This document shows positions 1 to 7,301 of a stretch of DNA of 64,000 nucleotides, in pieces. The notes beneath the pieces are model-generated. The model did no database searches. It saw only the letters and a program-made list of their open reading frames with translations, and was not told the DNA's origin. The stretch is from Hymenobacter ruricola (GTDB taxonomy: Bacteria > Bacteroidota > Bacteroidia > Cytophagales > Hymenobacteraceae): the NCBI RefSeq assembly GCF_015694525.1, contig NZ_JADQDM010000011.1:92068-156067 (forward strand). Reading direction: 5' to 3'. Positions within the stretch are counted from its first letter, which is position 1. Each line of letters opens with the position of its first letter. The position numbers were made by a program, and so were the translations under genes.

Positions 1-2
1 AA

Positions 3-701
3 ATCAGCGTTGGGGCCAGTGCCAGCAGCGTGGTGGCTAACCAAGGCTTGCTGTTTGTGTCCGTTGATGACAAAACGGGCCATCCGCTGAAAGTCTATAG
101 CCGGGCCACCAAGCAGCAGGTGGGCGAAGCCAGTGGTAGAAAAATTACCCGGCTCAGGATGCTTCCCAACTCCAACACCAAACTGGTGGCAATCACGGAA
201 GATAACGGTGCCGGAGGGCGGCTCACCACTGACCTGCAATATTTTACCTTCTTGGCAAACGGCCTGCCCACCCCAAATGCGGCCATTCCATACGATGGTT
301 CTCAGGTGCTGAGTACAGGCATTTTCGAGGTGTGCCCGGCCAATAATACCTTTATAACTTCCCGTGAGGGCACTATTTACAAGGAAAACCTGCAGTTTGA
401 AGCAAAACTCCTTCGAGGCAATATCAATTATACGTCGTTTGCTTTTGACCCCACCGGTAGGTTTATCTATGGCGGGGCCGCCACTCGTAGTCCCAGTTGG
501 ACGCAAAGCGTGGAAGTTTACGATGCCGCCAGCCATACGCTCAGCCGTATCATTCCTACCAAAGCCTACCCCTTCCGTTTGTTCGCCGACGGCGCCAACG
601 GCATAATCGCGGTTGGCAGTATTACCGTGGTGGCTTACAAGGACAATGGCATGAACCGGGCAGAACCCGTTACCGACCTTGTGGTAGAATATTTAAGGTA
701 A
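3..701 (+). CDS. Partial beta-propeller-like protein (3' end only)
   Basis: The reading frame is open to the left edge of the window, so the gene starts outside it; the first possible internal start is a GTG at 30. About 232 residues are visible. The repeating strand pattern, with stretches such as SFAFDPTGRFIYGG and VEVYDAASHTLSRI, resembles blades of a YncE/WD40-like propeller, which usually serves as a binding scaffold, often outside the cytoplasm. No catalytic motif or C-terminal sorting domain is seen. Base composition is less GC-rich than in most of the window. The gene converges on the NtrC-type regulator, 72 bases away. The fold is inferred from the repeat pattern and the function is unknown. 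Confidence 0.6.
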   Translation: MSVGASASSVVANQGLLFVSVDDKTGHPLKVYSRATKQQVGEASGRKITRLRMLPNSNTKLVAITEDNGAGGRLTTDLQYFTFLANGLPTPNAAIPYDGSQVLSTGIFEVCPANNTFITSREGTIYKENLQFEAKLLRGNINYTSFAFDPTGRFIYGGAATRSPSWTQSVEVYDAASHTLSRIIPTKAYPFRLFADGANGIIAVGSITVVAYKDNGMNRAEPVTDLVVEYLR

Positions 702-773
702 GTACGGGCGTTGGAGCCGAAAGAAAGGAACGCCTAGCAGCCGCTCCGCTGCCGGTAATAAAGATTCAGAAGC

Positions 774-2138
774 TCAGTTAGCCAATCCGTATTCTTCCAG
801 CTTGCGGTACAGCGTCGTCAACCCAATGCCCAGACGCTTGGCTACTTCTGGCTTGTTGCCGTCCAGCTCACGCATCAATTTCTCGATGTGGCGCGCTTCC
901 AAGGCGCGCAGGCTTTCGTCGGCGGCTTCGGAACCGGGGCGGGCGGGGCGGCCCAGGGCGTGGAATTCATCGGGCAGGAAATCGGCGGCCAACGGTTCGC
1001 CGTTCGGGGCGAGGATGGCGGCGCGCTCCAGCACGTTTTTCAGCTCGCGCACATTGCCGGGCCAGGGGTAGCGCTGCAAGAGCGCCAGGGCCTCGGGGGC
1101 AAGGCCAGGCAGGCGCTTGCTGAGGCGGGCGGCGAAGTAGTGCAGGAAATGCTGGGCCAGCGGGGCCACGTCGGCGGGCCGGTCCTTCAGGGGCGGCACC
1201 TGGATGATGAACACCGAGAGGCGGTAGTACAAATCGGGGCGGAAGCGGCCTTCGTCGGCTTCCTGCTTGAGGTTGCGGTTGGTGGCGGCCACCAGGCGCA
1301 CGTTCACCTTGGTGGGCCTGGTGTCGCCGAGCTTGGTGAAGGTCTGGCTTTCGAGCACGCGCAGGAACTTGGCCTGCACGTTGAGCTCCAACTCGCCGAT
1401 TTCGTCCAGAAACAGGGTGCCGCCGTTGGCTTCTTCCAGCAGGCCCTTCTTGTCGGTGAGTGCCCCCGTGAAGGCGCCTTTCTTGTAGCCAAACAGCTCC
1501 GATTCGAGCAGGTCTTTGGGGAAGGCGCTGCAATTGACGGCCACGAAGGCCTTGCCCCGCCGCGCGCTGGCCTGGTGAATGGCTTGGGCAAACAGCTCCT
1601 TGCCGCTGCCCGTGGGCCCTTCCAGCAGCACGGTGCTGTCGGTGGGGGCCACCTGGCGGGCCAGCTGCTGCACCCGCTTCAGCTCGGCCGAGGCGCCTAT
1701 CATCGACTCGAAATCGTACTGCTGGCCCACGCGGCGCTCCAGCTCGGCCACGCGCTTGCGGAGGCGGGCTTTTTCGGCGGCGCGCTCCACCACCACCACC
1801 AGTTGCTGCTCAAAGTCGCCCTTGGTGAGGTAGTCGAAGGCGCCGAGCTTCATGGCCTTCACGCCGTCGGGGATGGTGCCGAAGGCGGTGAGCAGCACCA
1901 CTTCGGCGTCGGGGGCGGCGGCTTTGTAGCGGGGCAGCAGGTCCACGCCGTGGCCGTCGGGCAGCTTCACGTCGGAGAGCACGAGCAGGACGTCGTCGGC
2001 GTGTTGCTGCAGCAGCTCCAGGCCGCGGCGGGCGTCGGGGGCTTGCAGCACGGTGTAGCCTTCCAGCTCCAGCACTTGGGCCAGCAGCTGGCGCAAGCGC
2101 GCTTCGTCGTCGATGATGAGCAGGGTACCGGTGGGCAT
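774..2138 (-). CDS. Sigma-54-dependent response regulator, NtrC family
   Basis: This 454-residue protein has the full three-part NtrC layout. A receiver domain (about 1-120) has acidic residues near 10-12, a phospho-acceptor Asp56 in LVLSDVKLPDG, Thr84 and Lys106. An AAA+ sigma-54 activation domain follows, with Walker A GPTGSGKE at 174-181, the sigma-54 contact loop GAFTGA at 221-226 and Walker B ending in DEIG near 245-248. A Fis-type helix-turn-helix lies at about 415-450. It should activate RpoN-dependent promoters after phosphorylation. No histidine kinase is next to it, so its partner and targets cannot be told from the window. The start MPTGTLLIIDDE places the receiver normally. Confidence 0.93.
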   Translation of the reverse strand: MPTGTLLIIDDEARLRQLLAQVLELEGYTVLQAPDARRGLELLQQHADDVLLVLSDVKLPDGHGVDLLPRYKAAAPDAEVVLLTAFGTIPDGVKAMKLGAFDYLTKGDFEQQLVVVVERAAEKARLRKRVAELERRVGQQYDFESMIGASAELKRVQQLARQVAPTDSTVLLEGPTGSGKELFAQAIHQASARRGKAFVAVNCSAFPKDLLESELFGYKKGAFTGALTDKKGLLEEANGGTLFLDEIGELELNVQAKFLRVLESQTFTKLGDTRPTKVNVRLVAATNRNLKQEADEGRFRPDLYYRLSVFIIQVPPLKDRPADVAPLAQHFLHYFAARLSKRLPGLAPEALALLQRYPWPGNVRELKNVLERAAILAPNGEPLAADFLPDEFHALGRPARPGSEAADESLRALEARHIEKLMRELDGNKPEVAKRLGIGLTTLYRKLEEYGLAN

Positions 2139-2290
2139 TTATCAGGTAGGTTAAAGTATGTAAAACTACTCTTGATGCCCTACTTTTATTGATATAACTG
2201 TCAGTGACGCCATCCTTCAAATCTTGAGCCTTCGGAGTTTGATTGGTAGCTCAAGCGCTGACATAATTAGAAGCTTAAATTTTTCAGGAA

Positions 2291-2653
2291 ATGAAACGGA
2301 TTATCTCCTATACTATCATATCTCTCGTTTTTACGAGTTGCAGCTATAAAAGCAAGAAAAGTTTTTACACTTCGTTTCCATTGAAGTCTAATAAAGAACT
2401 TGTCATCGAACTATATAACGTGGGCCTGCTGAATAATTTGAAGGCTTCGTATTTGACCGATTCTGCGCATTTTAGAACGTATTTAGGCCATTTTGATGAT
2501 GAGAGTGAAATAATATCGGTGCAAGTAAAAGGGGATAAAATACTTGTAGAAAAAAGTAGTAATGGTCGAAATGATGACTCGTCACCACCTCATTATAATG
2601 AGAGTAAAACGTATAGTTTAAATGGGCTAAAGGAAAGTCACATATTTGACTAG
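2291..2653 (+). CDS. Small hypothetical lipoprotein, low GC
   Basis: This 120-residue protein begins with a short signal sequence ending in a lipobox (SLVFTSC, Cys17), so it is probably a lipoprotein. The rest has no motif I recognise; it is rich in Ser, Asn, Asp and Lys and ends with KESHIFD. Its base composition is strikingly AT-rich compared with the genes around it, which suggests recent acquisition. It lies alone between the divergent NtrC-type gene and the convergent ABC ATPase gene, whose 3' end it overlaps by 4 bases. An AT-rich stretch just upstream may hold its promoter. Function unknown. Confidence 0.7.
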   Translation: MKRIISYTIISLVFTSCSYKSKKSFYTSFPLKSNKELVIELYNVGLLNNLKASYLTDSAHFRTYLGHFDDESEIISVQVKGDKILVEKSSNGRNDDSSPPHYNESKTYSLNGLKESHIFD

Positions 2654-3495
2654 TTGTTAAGAATTAACCCCCCCCGAATCTCCTGCTTGATGTGCTCGAC
2701 GAACTGGGCAAATTCGGGTTCGGCTTCGACGTTTTGGTGCCAGGCGAGGCCCATTTCGGCCAGGTTGTATTGGTGCCGGGGGCTGATGGTGGCGCCCGGC
2801 ACGAGGGCCCCGGCCGCGTCGTGCTCGTAGCCGAGCAGCCAGAGGCGGTCGGCCAGGGCGGTGGTGGTCACGATGTCGTGCGAGACGATGATGACGGTGT
2901 TCAGCTCGTCCAGGGTGGTGACTTCGACGATGATGCGTTTCAGCTCGTCAATCATGGCCACGTCGAGGCCGGAGAAGGGCTCATCGAGCAGGATGAGGTG
3001 GTCGGAGCAGAGCAGCTGCTGGGCGATGGCCGCCCGCTGGCGCTGTCCGCCCGAGAGGTGGGCCGGATACTTTTTGCGGTGCGGCGCGAGGCAGAACCGC
3101 TCCAGGTAGGTTTCGACGTGCTGGCGGGCCTCAGCGGGGGCGTACTTGCGCCCGGCGGCCACCAGCAGGTTGTCGAGCAGCGTGCGGTGCTCGAACAGCG
3201 GGTAGCGCTGCTGCACGAAGCCCACCATGCCGGGCGCCACGGGCTGCTGGGCCTGGCCCACTTCCACGGTGCCGGCGCTGGGGGCGATAAGGCCCGCCAT
3301 GATGCGGCACAGCACCGACTTGCCGATGCCCGAGCGGCCGTAGAAGCCCACCACCTGGCCCTGGTTCATGCCGGGGCGCGTCACGTCGAGCACCTGGGCG
3401 TTGATGTCGCGCAGCACGGGCTCGCCGCGGAAGGACATGGAGATGCCCGAGAGGGTAAGCAGGGGTTCTTTGTAGTTGTAGGGAAGGGCAGTCAT
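2650..3495 (-). CDS. ABC transporter ATP-binding protein (NrtD/TauB/SsuB-like)
   Basis: This is a 281-residue ABC ATPase that should energise the permease encoded upstream. Walker A GRSGIGKS is at 53-60, the Q-loop is in FVQQRYPLF, the signature LSGGQ is at 147-151, Walker B LILLDEP is at 167-173, and the switch His is in VSHD. It resembles the ATPases of nitrate/taurine/sulfonate importers. I chose the ATG at 3495 (MTALPYNYKEP) because an in-frame extension to 3633 would translate through a REP repeat. It is the last gene of the minus-strand operon 9000-2650, separated from the permease by two REPs and a transposase remnant. The substrate cannot be read from the sequence. Confidence 0.9.
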   Translation of the reverse strand: MTALPYNYKEPLLTLSGISMSFRGEPVLRDINAQVLDVTRPGMNQGQVVGFYGRSGIGKSVLCRIMAGLIAPSAGTVEVGQAQQPVAPGMVGFVQQRYPLFEHRTLLDNLLVAAGRKYAPAEARQHVETYLERFCLAPHRKKYPAHLSGGQRQRAAIAQQLLCSDHLILLDEPFSGLDVAMIDELKRIIVEVTTLDELNTVIIVSHDIVTTTALADRLWLLGYEHDAAGALVPGATISPRHQYNLAEMGLAWHQNVEAEPEFAQFVEHIKQEIRGGLILNN

Positions 3496-3503
3496 GGCGG
3501 GTT

Positions 3504-3585
3504 GTAGCGTGGACTCTGCGAGTCCGCGCATTTGAGAAGGTGAGGGATTGCGCGGTAGGGCGCGGACTCGCAGAGTCCACGCTAC
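3504..3585. repeat. REP pair of the GTAG type, right of the ATPase gene
   Basis: Two inverted copies of a short palindromic unit face each other. The left unit starts GTAGcgtggactctgcgagt (3504) and the right unit (3560-3585) is its complement, ending in CTAC. Each unit contains the hairpin ggactc-tgc-gagtcc preceded by GTAG, the tetranucleotide hallmark of REPs mobilised by RAYT transposases. Nine bases separate it from the ATPase start codon, and the RAYT reading frame begins just beyond it. Confidence 0.88.
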
Positions 3586-3594
3586 ATTGCGGGA

Positions 3595-4193
3595 GTGTCG
3601 GACTTGATTAATTATGAGCGGAACCTGCCGCACCGGTTGCCGCCGGGCGAGGTGGTGTTTCTCACGTTCCGGCTGGCGGGCTCACTGCCCCGCACGGCGG
3701 TGGAGCAATTGCAGGCCGAAATCGAGTTGGCGCAGCAACGCTTTGAGTCAGAGCCAGCCCAGCTTTATGCGGCGCAGAGACATTATTTCGGCCGCTTCGA
3801 TGCGCAGCTAAACAAAGGCGAGTACGGGCCCACGTTTTTGCGGCAGGCCGACATTGCGGCGCTGGTGGCGGAGTCGTTGCGCTATTTCGATGGCGCGGGC
3901 TACGACTTGCGGTGTTACTGCCTAATGCCGACCACGTGCATGTGGTGGTGCGGATATTGGAAGAAGCCCCGCCGCTGGTGAAAACGCTGCAGCGGTTAAA
4001 AAGCTACACCGCTACGCGGGCTAATAAAGTGCTGGGGCGAACGGGGGCTTTCTGGCAAGCCGAGAGCTACGACCATGTTGTGCGGAATGGAGAGTTGGAG
4101 CGGGTGTTGGCTTATGTGGTAGAGAATCCGGTGAAAGCGGGATTTGTAGAGGACTGGGAGCAGTGGCCCCACACGTATCTGGCGCCGCAGTAG
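3595..4193 (+). pseudogene. REP-associated tyrosine transposase (RAYT, Y1 superfamily), frameshifted
   Basis: Two overlapping frames together encode a RAYT, an HUH single-strand transposase that acts on REP hairpins. The first frame starts at a GTG (3595, MSDLINYERNLPHRLPP) and runs through FLTFRLAGSLPR to YDLRCYCLMP. The second carries the metal-binding HVHVVV motif, SYDHVVRN with a candidate catalytic Tyr, and VVENPVKAGFV near the end. One missing base at about 3931 breaks the frame: inserting an A would restore the family motif LMPNHVHVVV. The element is flanked on both sides by inverted REP pairs, and its stop codon TAG is part of the right-hand REP. It is opposite in strand to the operon it interrupts. 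It is probably inactive unless the shift is a sequencing error or is bypassed. Confidence 0.85.
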
Positions 4194-4277
4194 CGTGGAC
4201 TCTGCGAGTCCGCGCATCGTTGGGTTTAGGTGGGCGGTAATCGTTCGCGCGGGCGCGGACTCGCAGAGTCCACGCTA
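4190..4277. repeat. REP pair of the GTAG type, 3' of the RAYT
   Basis: This has the same arrangement as the REP pair at 3504-3585: a GTAG-led unit at 4190-4215 and its inverted partner at 4253-4277, with about 37 bases between. The TAG of the first GTAG is the stop codon of the RAYT frame. The pair ends 4 bases from the permease stop codon on the other strand. Confidence 0.88.
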
Positions 4278-4280
4278 CAG

Positions 4281-5054
4281 CTACGCGTGGCCTAATGTCG
4301 AATAAGGGAAAAACACCTTCCGCAGCAGCACAAACACGTAGTCCTGCAGCGCCCCGGTGGCTAGAATCACCAGCTGAATAGCCAGCACGCCATCCAAGTG
4401 CAGGTAGCGGTTCTGCTTATACAGCAATAGGCCGATGCCGCCCTCGCTCTGGTAGAGCGTTTCCACCAGCGTAATCATGGTCCAGATGATGGCGAAGTTC
4501 TGGCGCACCACTTCGAGCATGTCGTCGAGCTTGCCCAGTACCACCACTTCGTAGAAGCTGCGCCACTCGCCCATGCCCAGGGTGCGGGCGTGGTCCATTT
4601 CCTCCTGCGTGGTGGTCAGAATCACGCTCGTCATGCCCGTGACCAGGTACACCGTGGCGCCGAAAATCAGCACCGACAGCTTCACCTGGTGGCCGGAGCT
4701 CACCAGCAGGGCCATGAAAAAGGTGAGGCCGGTGAGCGTGAGGTAGCGCATCTTGGAGGCCGCGTAGGCAATGGGCCGGAAGAAAGGCAGCGCCGTCAAG
4801 TACGATATCAGCAGCGCCAGCACCGTGGCCACCGCCAGGGCCTGCAGGGCCGTGGTCATGCTGGCCCACAGCTCCTGAATGAGGCCCTGCGTGGTGATGA
4901 GGTTGCCGAGCGAGCGAAAAACCTCGCCCAGGCTCGGGAACAGCTGCATGGGATAAAACAGCCACAGCAGCAGCAGAATCAGGCCCTGGCCGATGACCAT
5001 CGAGGTAAACACGAGGCGGGTCGGCTGGGCGTTGGGGGCGAAAAGAGATTTCAT
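4281..5054 (-). CDS. ABC transporter permease (NrtB/TauC/SsuC-like)
   Basis: This 257-residue integral membrane protein has about six hydrophobic segments, the first at roughly 13-33 (VFTSMVIGQGLILLLLWLF). A cytoplasmic coupling loop (TLGMGEWRSFYEVVVLGKLD) sits where importer permeases have their EAA motif and contact the ATPase. The length and layout fit the BPD-type permeases of nitrate/sulfonate/taurine importers. It should form a homodimeric channel working with the ATPase at 2650-3495 and the receptor at 5200-6978. A REP composite separates it from the receptor gene, and its ATG lies 6 bases from that repeat. Substrate unknown. Confidence 0.87.
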   Translation of the reverse strand: MKSLFAPNAQPTRLVFTSMVIGQGLILLLLWLFYPMQLFPSLGEVFRSLGNLITTQGLIQELWASMTTALQALAVATVLALLISYLTALPFFRPIAYAASKMRYLTLTGLTFFMALLVSSGHQVKLSVLIFGATVYLVTGMTSVILTTTQEEMDHARTLGMGEWRSFYEVVVLGKLDDMLEVVRQNFAIIWTMITLVETLYQSEGGIGLLLYKQNRYLHLDGVLAIQLVILATGALQDYVFVLLRKVFFPYSTLGHA

Positions 5055-5059
5055 GGCGT

Positions 5060-5196
5060 GTAGCGTGGACTCTGCGAGTCCGCGTCACGAGCGCAGCGAA
5101 TATCGTCGGCTGCGCTCGTGCTTGGGAAAGGTTTATAGAATTCTGGCGACGATACTCGCTGGCGCTCGTGGCGCGGACTCGCAGAGACCACGCTAC
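5060..5196. repeat. Nested REP composite between receptor and permease genes
   Basis: The outer arms are GTAG-type REP units (5060-5084 and 5171-5196; the right arm has a single change, agacc for agtcc). Inside them is a second, unrelated pair of inverted arms at 5086-5108 and 5147-5170, built on cacgagcgcagcgaatatcg and its near complement. The structure therefore looks like one palindromic element inside another. Confidence 0.82.
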
Positions 5197-5199
5197 TGG

Positions 5200-6978
5200 T
5201 TAATTCCCCAGCACAATTTCCACGCGGCGGTTTCGGGCTTTGCCGTCGGGGGTGGCGTTGCTGGCCACCGGCTCGGTGGCGCCGTGGGCGTACACCTGCA
5301 CGCGGCCGTCGGGGAAGGCGCTGCGGCTTTTGGCTTCCAGCCAGTGCTCCACGGCCATGGCGCGGTCCTCGCTGAGCTGCTGGTTTTTGGCGGGGTCGCC
5401 GGTGTTGTCGGTGTGGCCGTGCACGGCCACTTTCAGGCGGCCGGCCACCACGAGGTCGTTGAAGAGTTGGTTTAGGTCGCGCTCGGCGGCGGGGGTGAAG
5501 GTGCTCTGGCCGGAGTTGAAGGCGATGTTCCAGGCCCGCTTGCTCACGCTCTGGCGGATTTCGTCATCAGCGGCAAATTGCTGGGTTTCGGCCGGGGCCA
5601 CCGTCTTGCCTTTGTACTGGGCCTGCAGTTTCTTGAGGGGCGTCAGGTCCAGCATTTCCGTCAGCGGCACGTAGCTGGGCAGCTCTTTGGGGTAGAGCTT
5701 GCTTTGCACGTCGCCGAAGGTTTTGTACACGGCGGCGTAGACGTTGGTGCCGCCTTCATCCAGGCCAAACAAGCTCAGGTTGTCGCTGAAGTTGAAGGCT
5801 TTGCTGCCGCCCAGCTCCACCACCTCGCCGTTGCGGTCGGTTTCGCTCACGCCCTTGTAGTACTTCAGCCAGTAGGCGCCGGGCTTGTCCTGGTCGCCGT
5901 ACACGGTGGCTTCGATGTCGGCGGCGCGGGCCAGGGCTTCGGGGTGGGCCTTCACCTGGTCGCCGGCCACGGCAAAGCCCGTCATCAGGCCCAGCACTTC
6001 CTTGGGGTGGGCGTCGTACCAGCGCTTGGTGGTCACCATGATGTTGGGCATCTGGTTCGAATAGTCTTTGGTGCTCACGATGTTGACGAGGCCGCCGCGC
6101 TGCTTGGCGATGTTCACGTCGCCGGGCGTCCAGGTGGCCACGGCGTCGGCCACCACGTCCACGCTCACGCCGGTGTTCTTGCCGTTCACCACTTTGGTGC
6201 GGGCTTCGGGCTTGCCGAGGATGTATTTCTCGGCGGCCACCAGGAAGTCGGAGGCGGCCATGAAGTTCACGGCTTCGGGGTCGTAGGTGGTTTCGTCGGG
6301 GTTCACTTTCAGGCCGTTGTCGGCGCACCACTTCAGGGCAATGTTCTGGTCGCCGTCGCGCAGGTAGCAGGCTATGGTTTTGCCCAGGGCCGTTTTGGGG
6401 TTGTCGAGCCATTCTTTCGGGCCCATCAGCTTGTCCTCGCCGAAACTTTTACCCACCGAGTAAGGGATAATCTGCAGCTGGGTGCCGGTCTTTTTCAGCT
6501 CGTTCTGCACGGCCGAAAAGCCGGGCAGGCCGTCGCCCATGATGCTTACAATCAGGCCCGGCGTTTCGGGGTTGTTTTGCAGGTCCACGGCGTTTTTCAC
6601 CAGGTCGGCCTGCATCTTGCTCACGTCGTCCTGGCGCACAATCTGCAGGTCCAGGCCATTGGCCGCCAGCGCCGAGCCCATGGTGGTGCGGGGGCCGCCG
6701 TTGGCCAGCATGCCGGCCATCTGGCTGTTCCAGGCCATCACCTCCCACACCAGTTTGGTGCCTTTGTCGGCCGGCGCGGTGCCGGGCATGGGGGCCAGCG
6801 GCACCACGACGGTGGCGCGGTTGCCGCCGGTGGCCGCGGGCAGCTCAATGGAGTTGAGCAGCACCGATTCGGTTTCGGCTTTTTTGAATACGGCACCGCT
6901 GGCAATCAGCTTGTTGATGCCGAAGTAAAGGGCGGCTACGATGAGCAGGCCGATTACGATTTTACCACGTGTTGTCAT
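5200..6978 (-). CDS. Periplasmic substrate-binding protein fused to an OmpA peptidoglycan-binding domain
   Basis: This 592-residue protein has three parts. Residues 7-28 form a hydrophobic helix (VIGLLIVAALYFG) with no clear signal-peptidase site, so it probably stays anchored in the inner membrane. Residues of about 70-470 resemble the substrate-binding proteins of nitrate/sulfonate or phosphonate-type ABC importers. Residues 482-592 are an OmpA/MotB-type domain with FNSGQSTFTPAA, the peptidoglycan-contact motif HGHTDNTGDPAKNQQLSEDR and a final NRRVEI. The receptor would be tethered at both the membrane and the cell wall. It lies between the two coiled-coil genes and the ABC permease and ATPase genes on the same strand. 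The ligand is unknown; the phosphate label given to similar proteins is only by similarity. Confidence 0.88.
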   Translation of the reverse strand: MTTRGKIVIGLLIVAALYFGINKLIASGAVFKKAETESVLLNSIELPAATGGNRATVVVPLAPMPGTAPADKGTKLVWEVMAWNSQMAGMLANGGPRTTMGSALAANGLDLQIVRQDDVSKMQADLVKNAVDLQNNPETPGLIVSIMGDGLPGFSAVQNELKKTGTQLQIIPYSVGKSFGEDKLMGPKEWLDNPKTALGKTIACYLRDGDQNIALKWCADNGLKVNPDETTYDPEAVNFMAASDFLVAAEKYILGKPEARTKVVNGKNTGVSVDVVADAVATWTPGDVNIAKQRGGLVNIVSTKDYSNQMPNIMVTTKRWYDAHPKEVLGLMTGFAVAGDQVKAHPEALARAADIEATVYGDQDKPGAYWLKYYKGVSETDRNGEVVELGGSKAFNFSDNLSLFGLDEGGTNVYAAVYKTFGDVQSKLYPKELPSYVPLTEMLDLTPLKKLQAQYKGKTVAPAETQQFAADDEIRQSVSKRAWNIAFNSGQSTFTPAAERDLNQLFNDLVVAGRLKVAVHGHTDNTGDPAKNQQLSEDRAMAVEHWLEAKSRSAFPDGRVQVYAHGATEPVASNATPDGKARNRRVEIVLGN

Positions 6979-6995
6979 TTTAGTGAAGGGGGATT

Positions 6996-7144
6996 GTAGC
7001 GCGGACTTTGTAGTCCGCGCCCGCGCGGTGAAGCGCGGAGGGTTGGCTTAGAATGATTTGGGAATGACCAGCTTCGTGGTCAGGGGGTTGAGCTTGAATG
7101 CGGCGCTTTCGGCGCGGGGACGCGGACTACAAAGTCCGCGCTAC
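6996..7144. repeat. REP pair of the GTAG type, variant hairpin
   Basis: The left unit GTAGcgcggactttgtagtc (from 6996) and its complement at 7121-7144 (ending in CTAC) face each other across about 100 bases. The hairpin core is ggact-ttgt-agtcc, different from the ggactc-tgc-gagtcc core nearby, but GTAG and the flanking cgcg are kept. It lies 18 bases upstream of the receptor start codon. Confidence 0.85.
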
Positions 7145-7194
7145 TGCAGGGCATCTCTGCTGCTTCGTTACAGCAGTATTGAGTACTGCCACAC

Positions 7195-7227
7195 GCGAGA
7201 TGCCGCGGCTACGCTCGGCATGACGTT
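7195..7227. repeat. Single arm of a GTCAT-type palindromic repeat
   Basis: The segment reads gcgagatgccgcggctacgc and continues to catgacgtt. It matches one arm of the second repeat class seen at 25211, 35482, 62841 and 63925. A degenerate opposite arm (gcatctctgctgcttcg) may begin near 7151. It sits in the gap between the two-TM coiled-coil gene and the receptor gene. Confidence 0.65.
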
Positions 7228-7301
7228 CTGTTTGTGTGGCGTGGTGCGCCACCGGCATACCCCGACCCAGCAGATTCACCAGGCCGCAGGCCAGCAAAAA
7301 G

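Noticed and set aside
3495..3633. Longer N-terminus for the ABC ATPase
   Set aside because: The added 46 residues would be read through a REP pair; the fold begins after the ATG at 3495.
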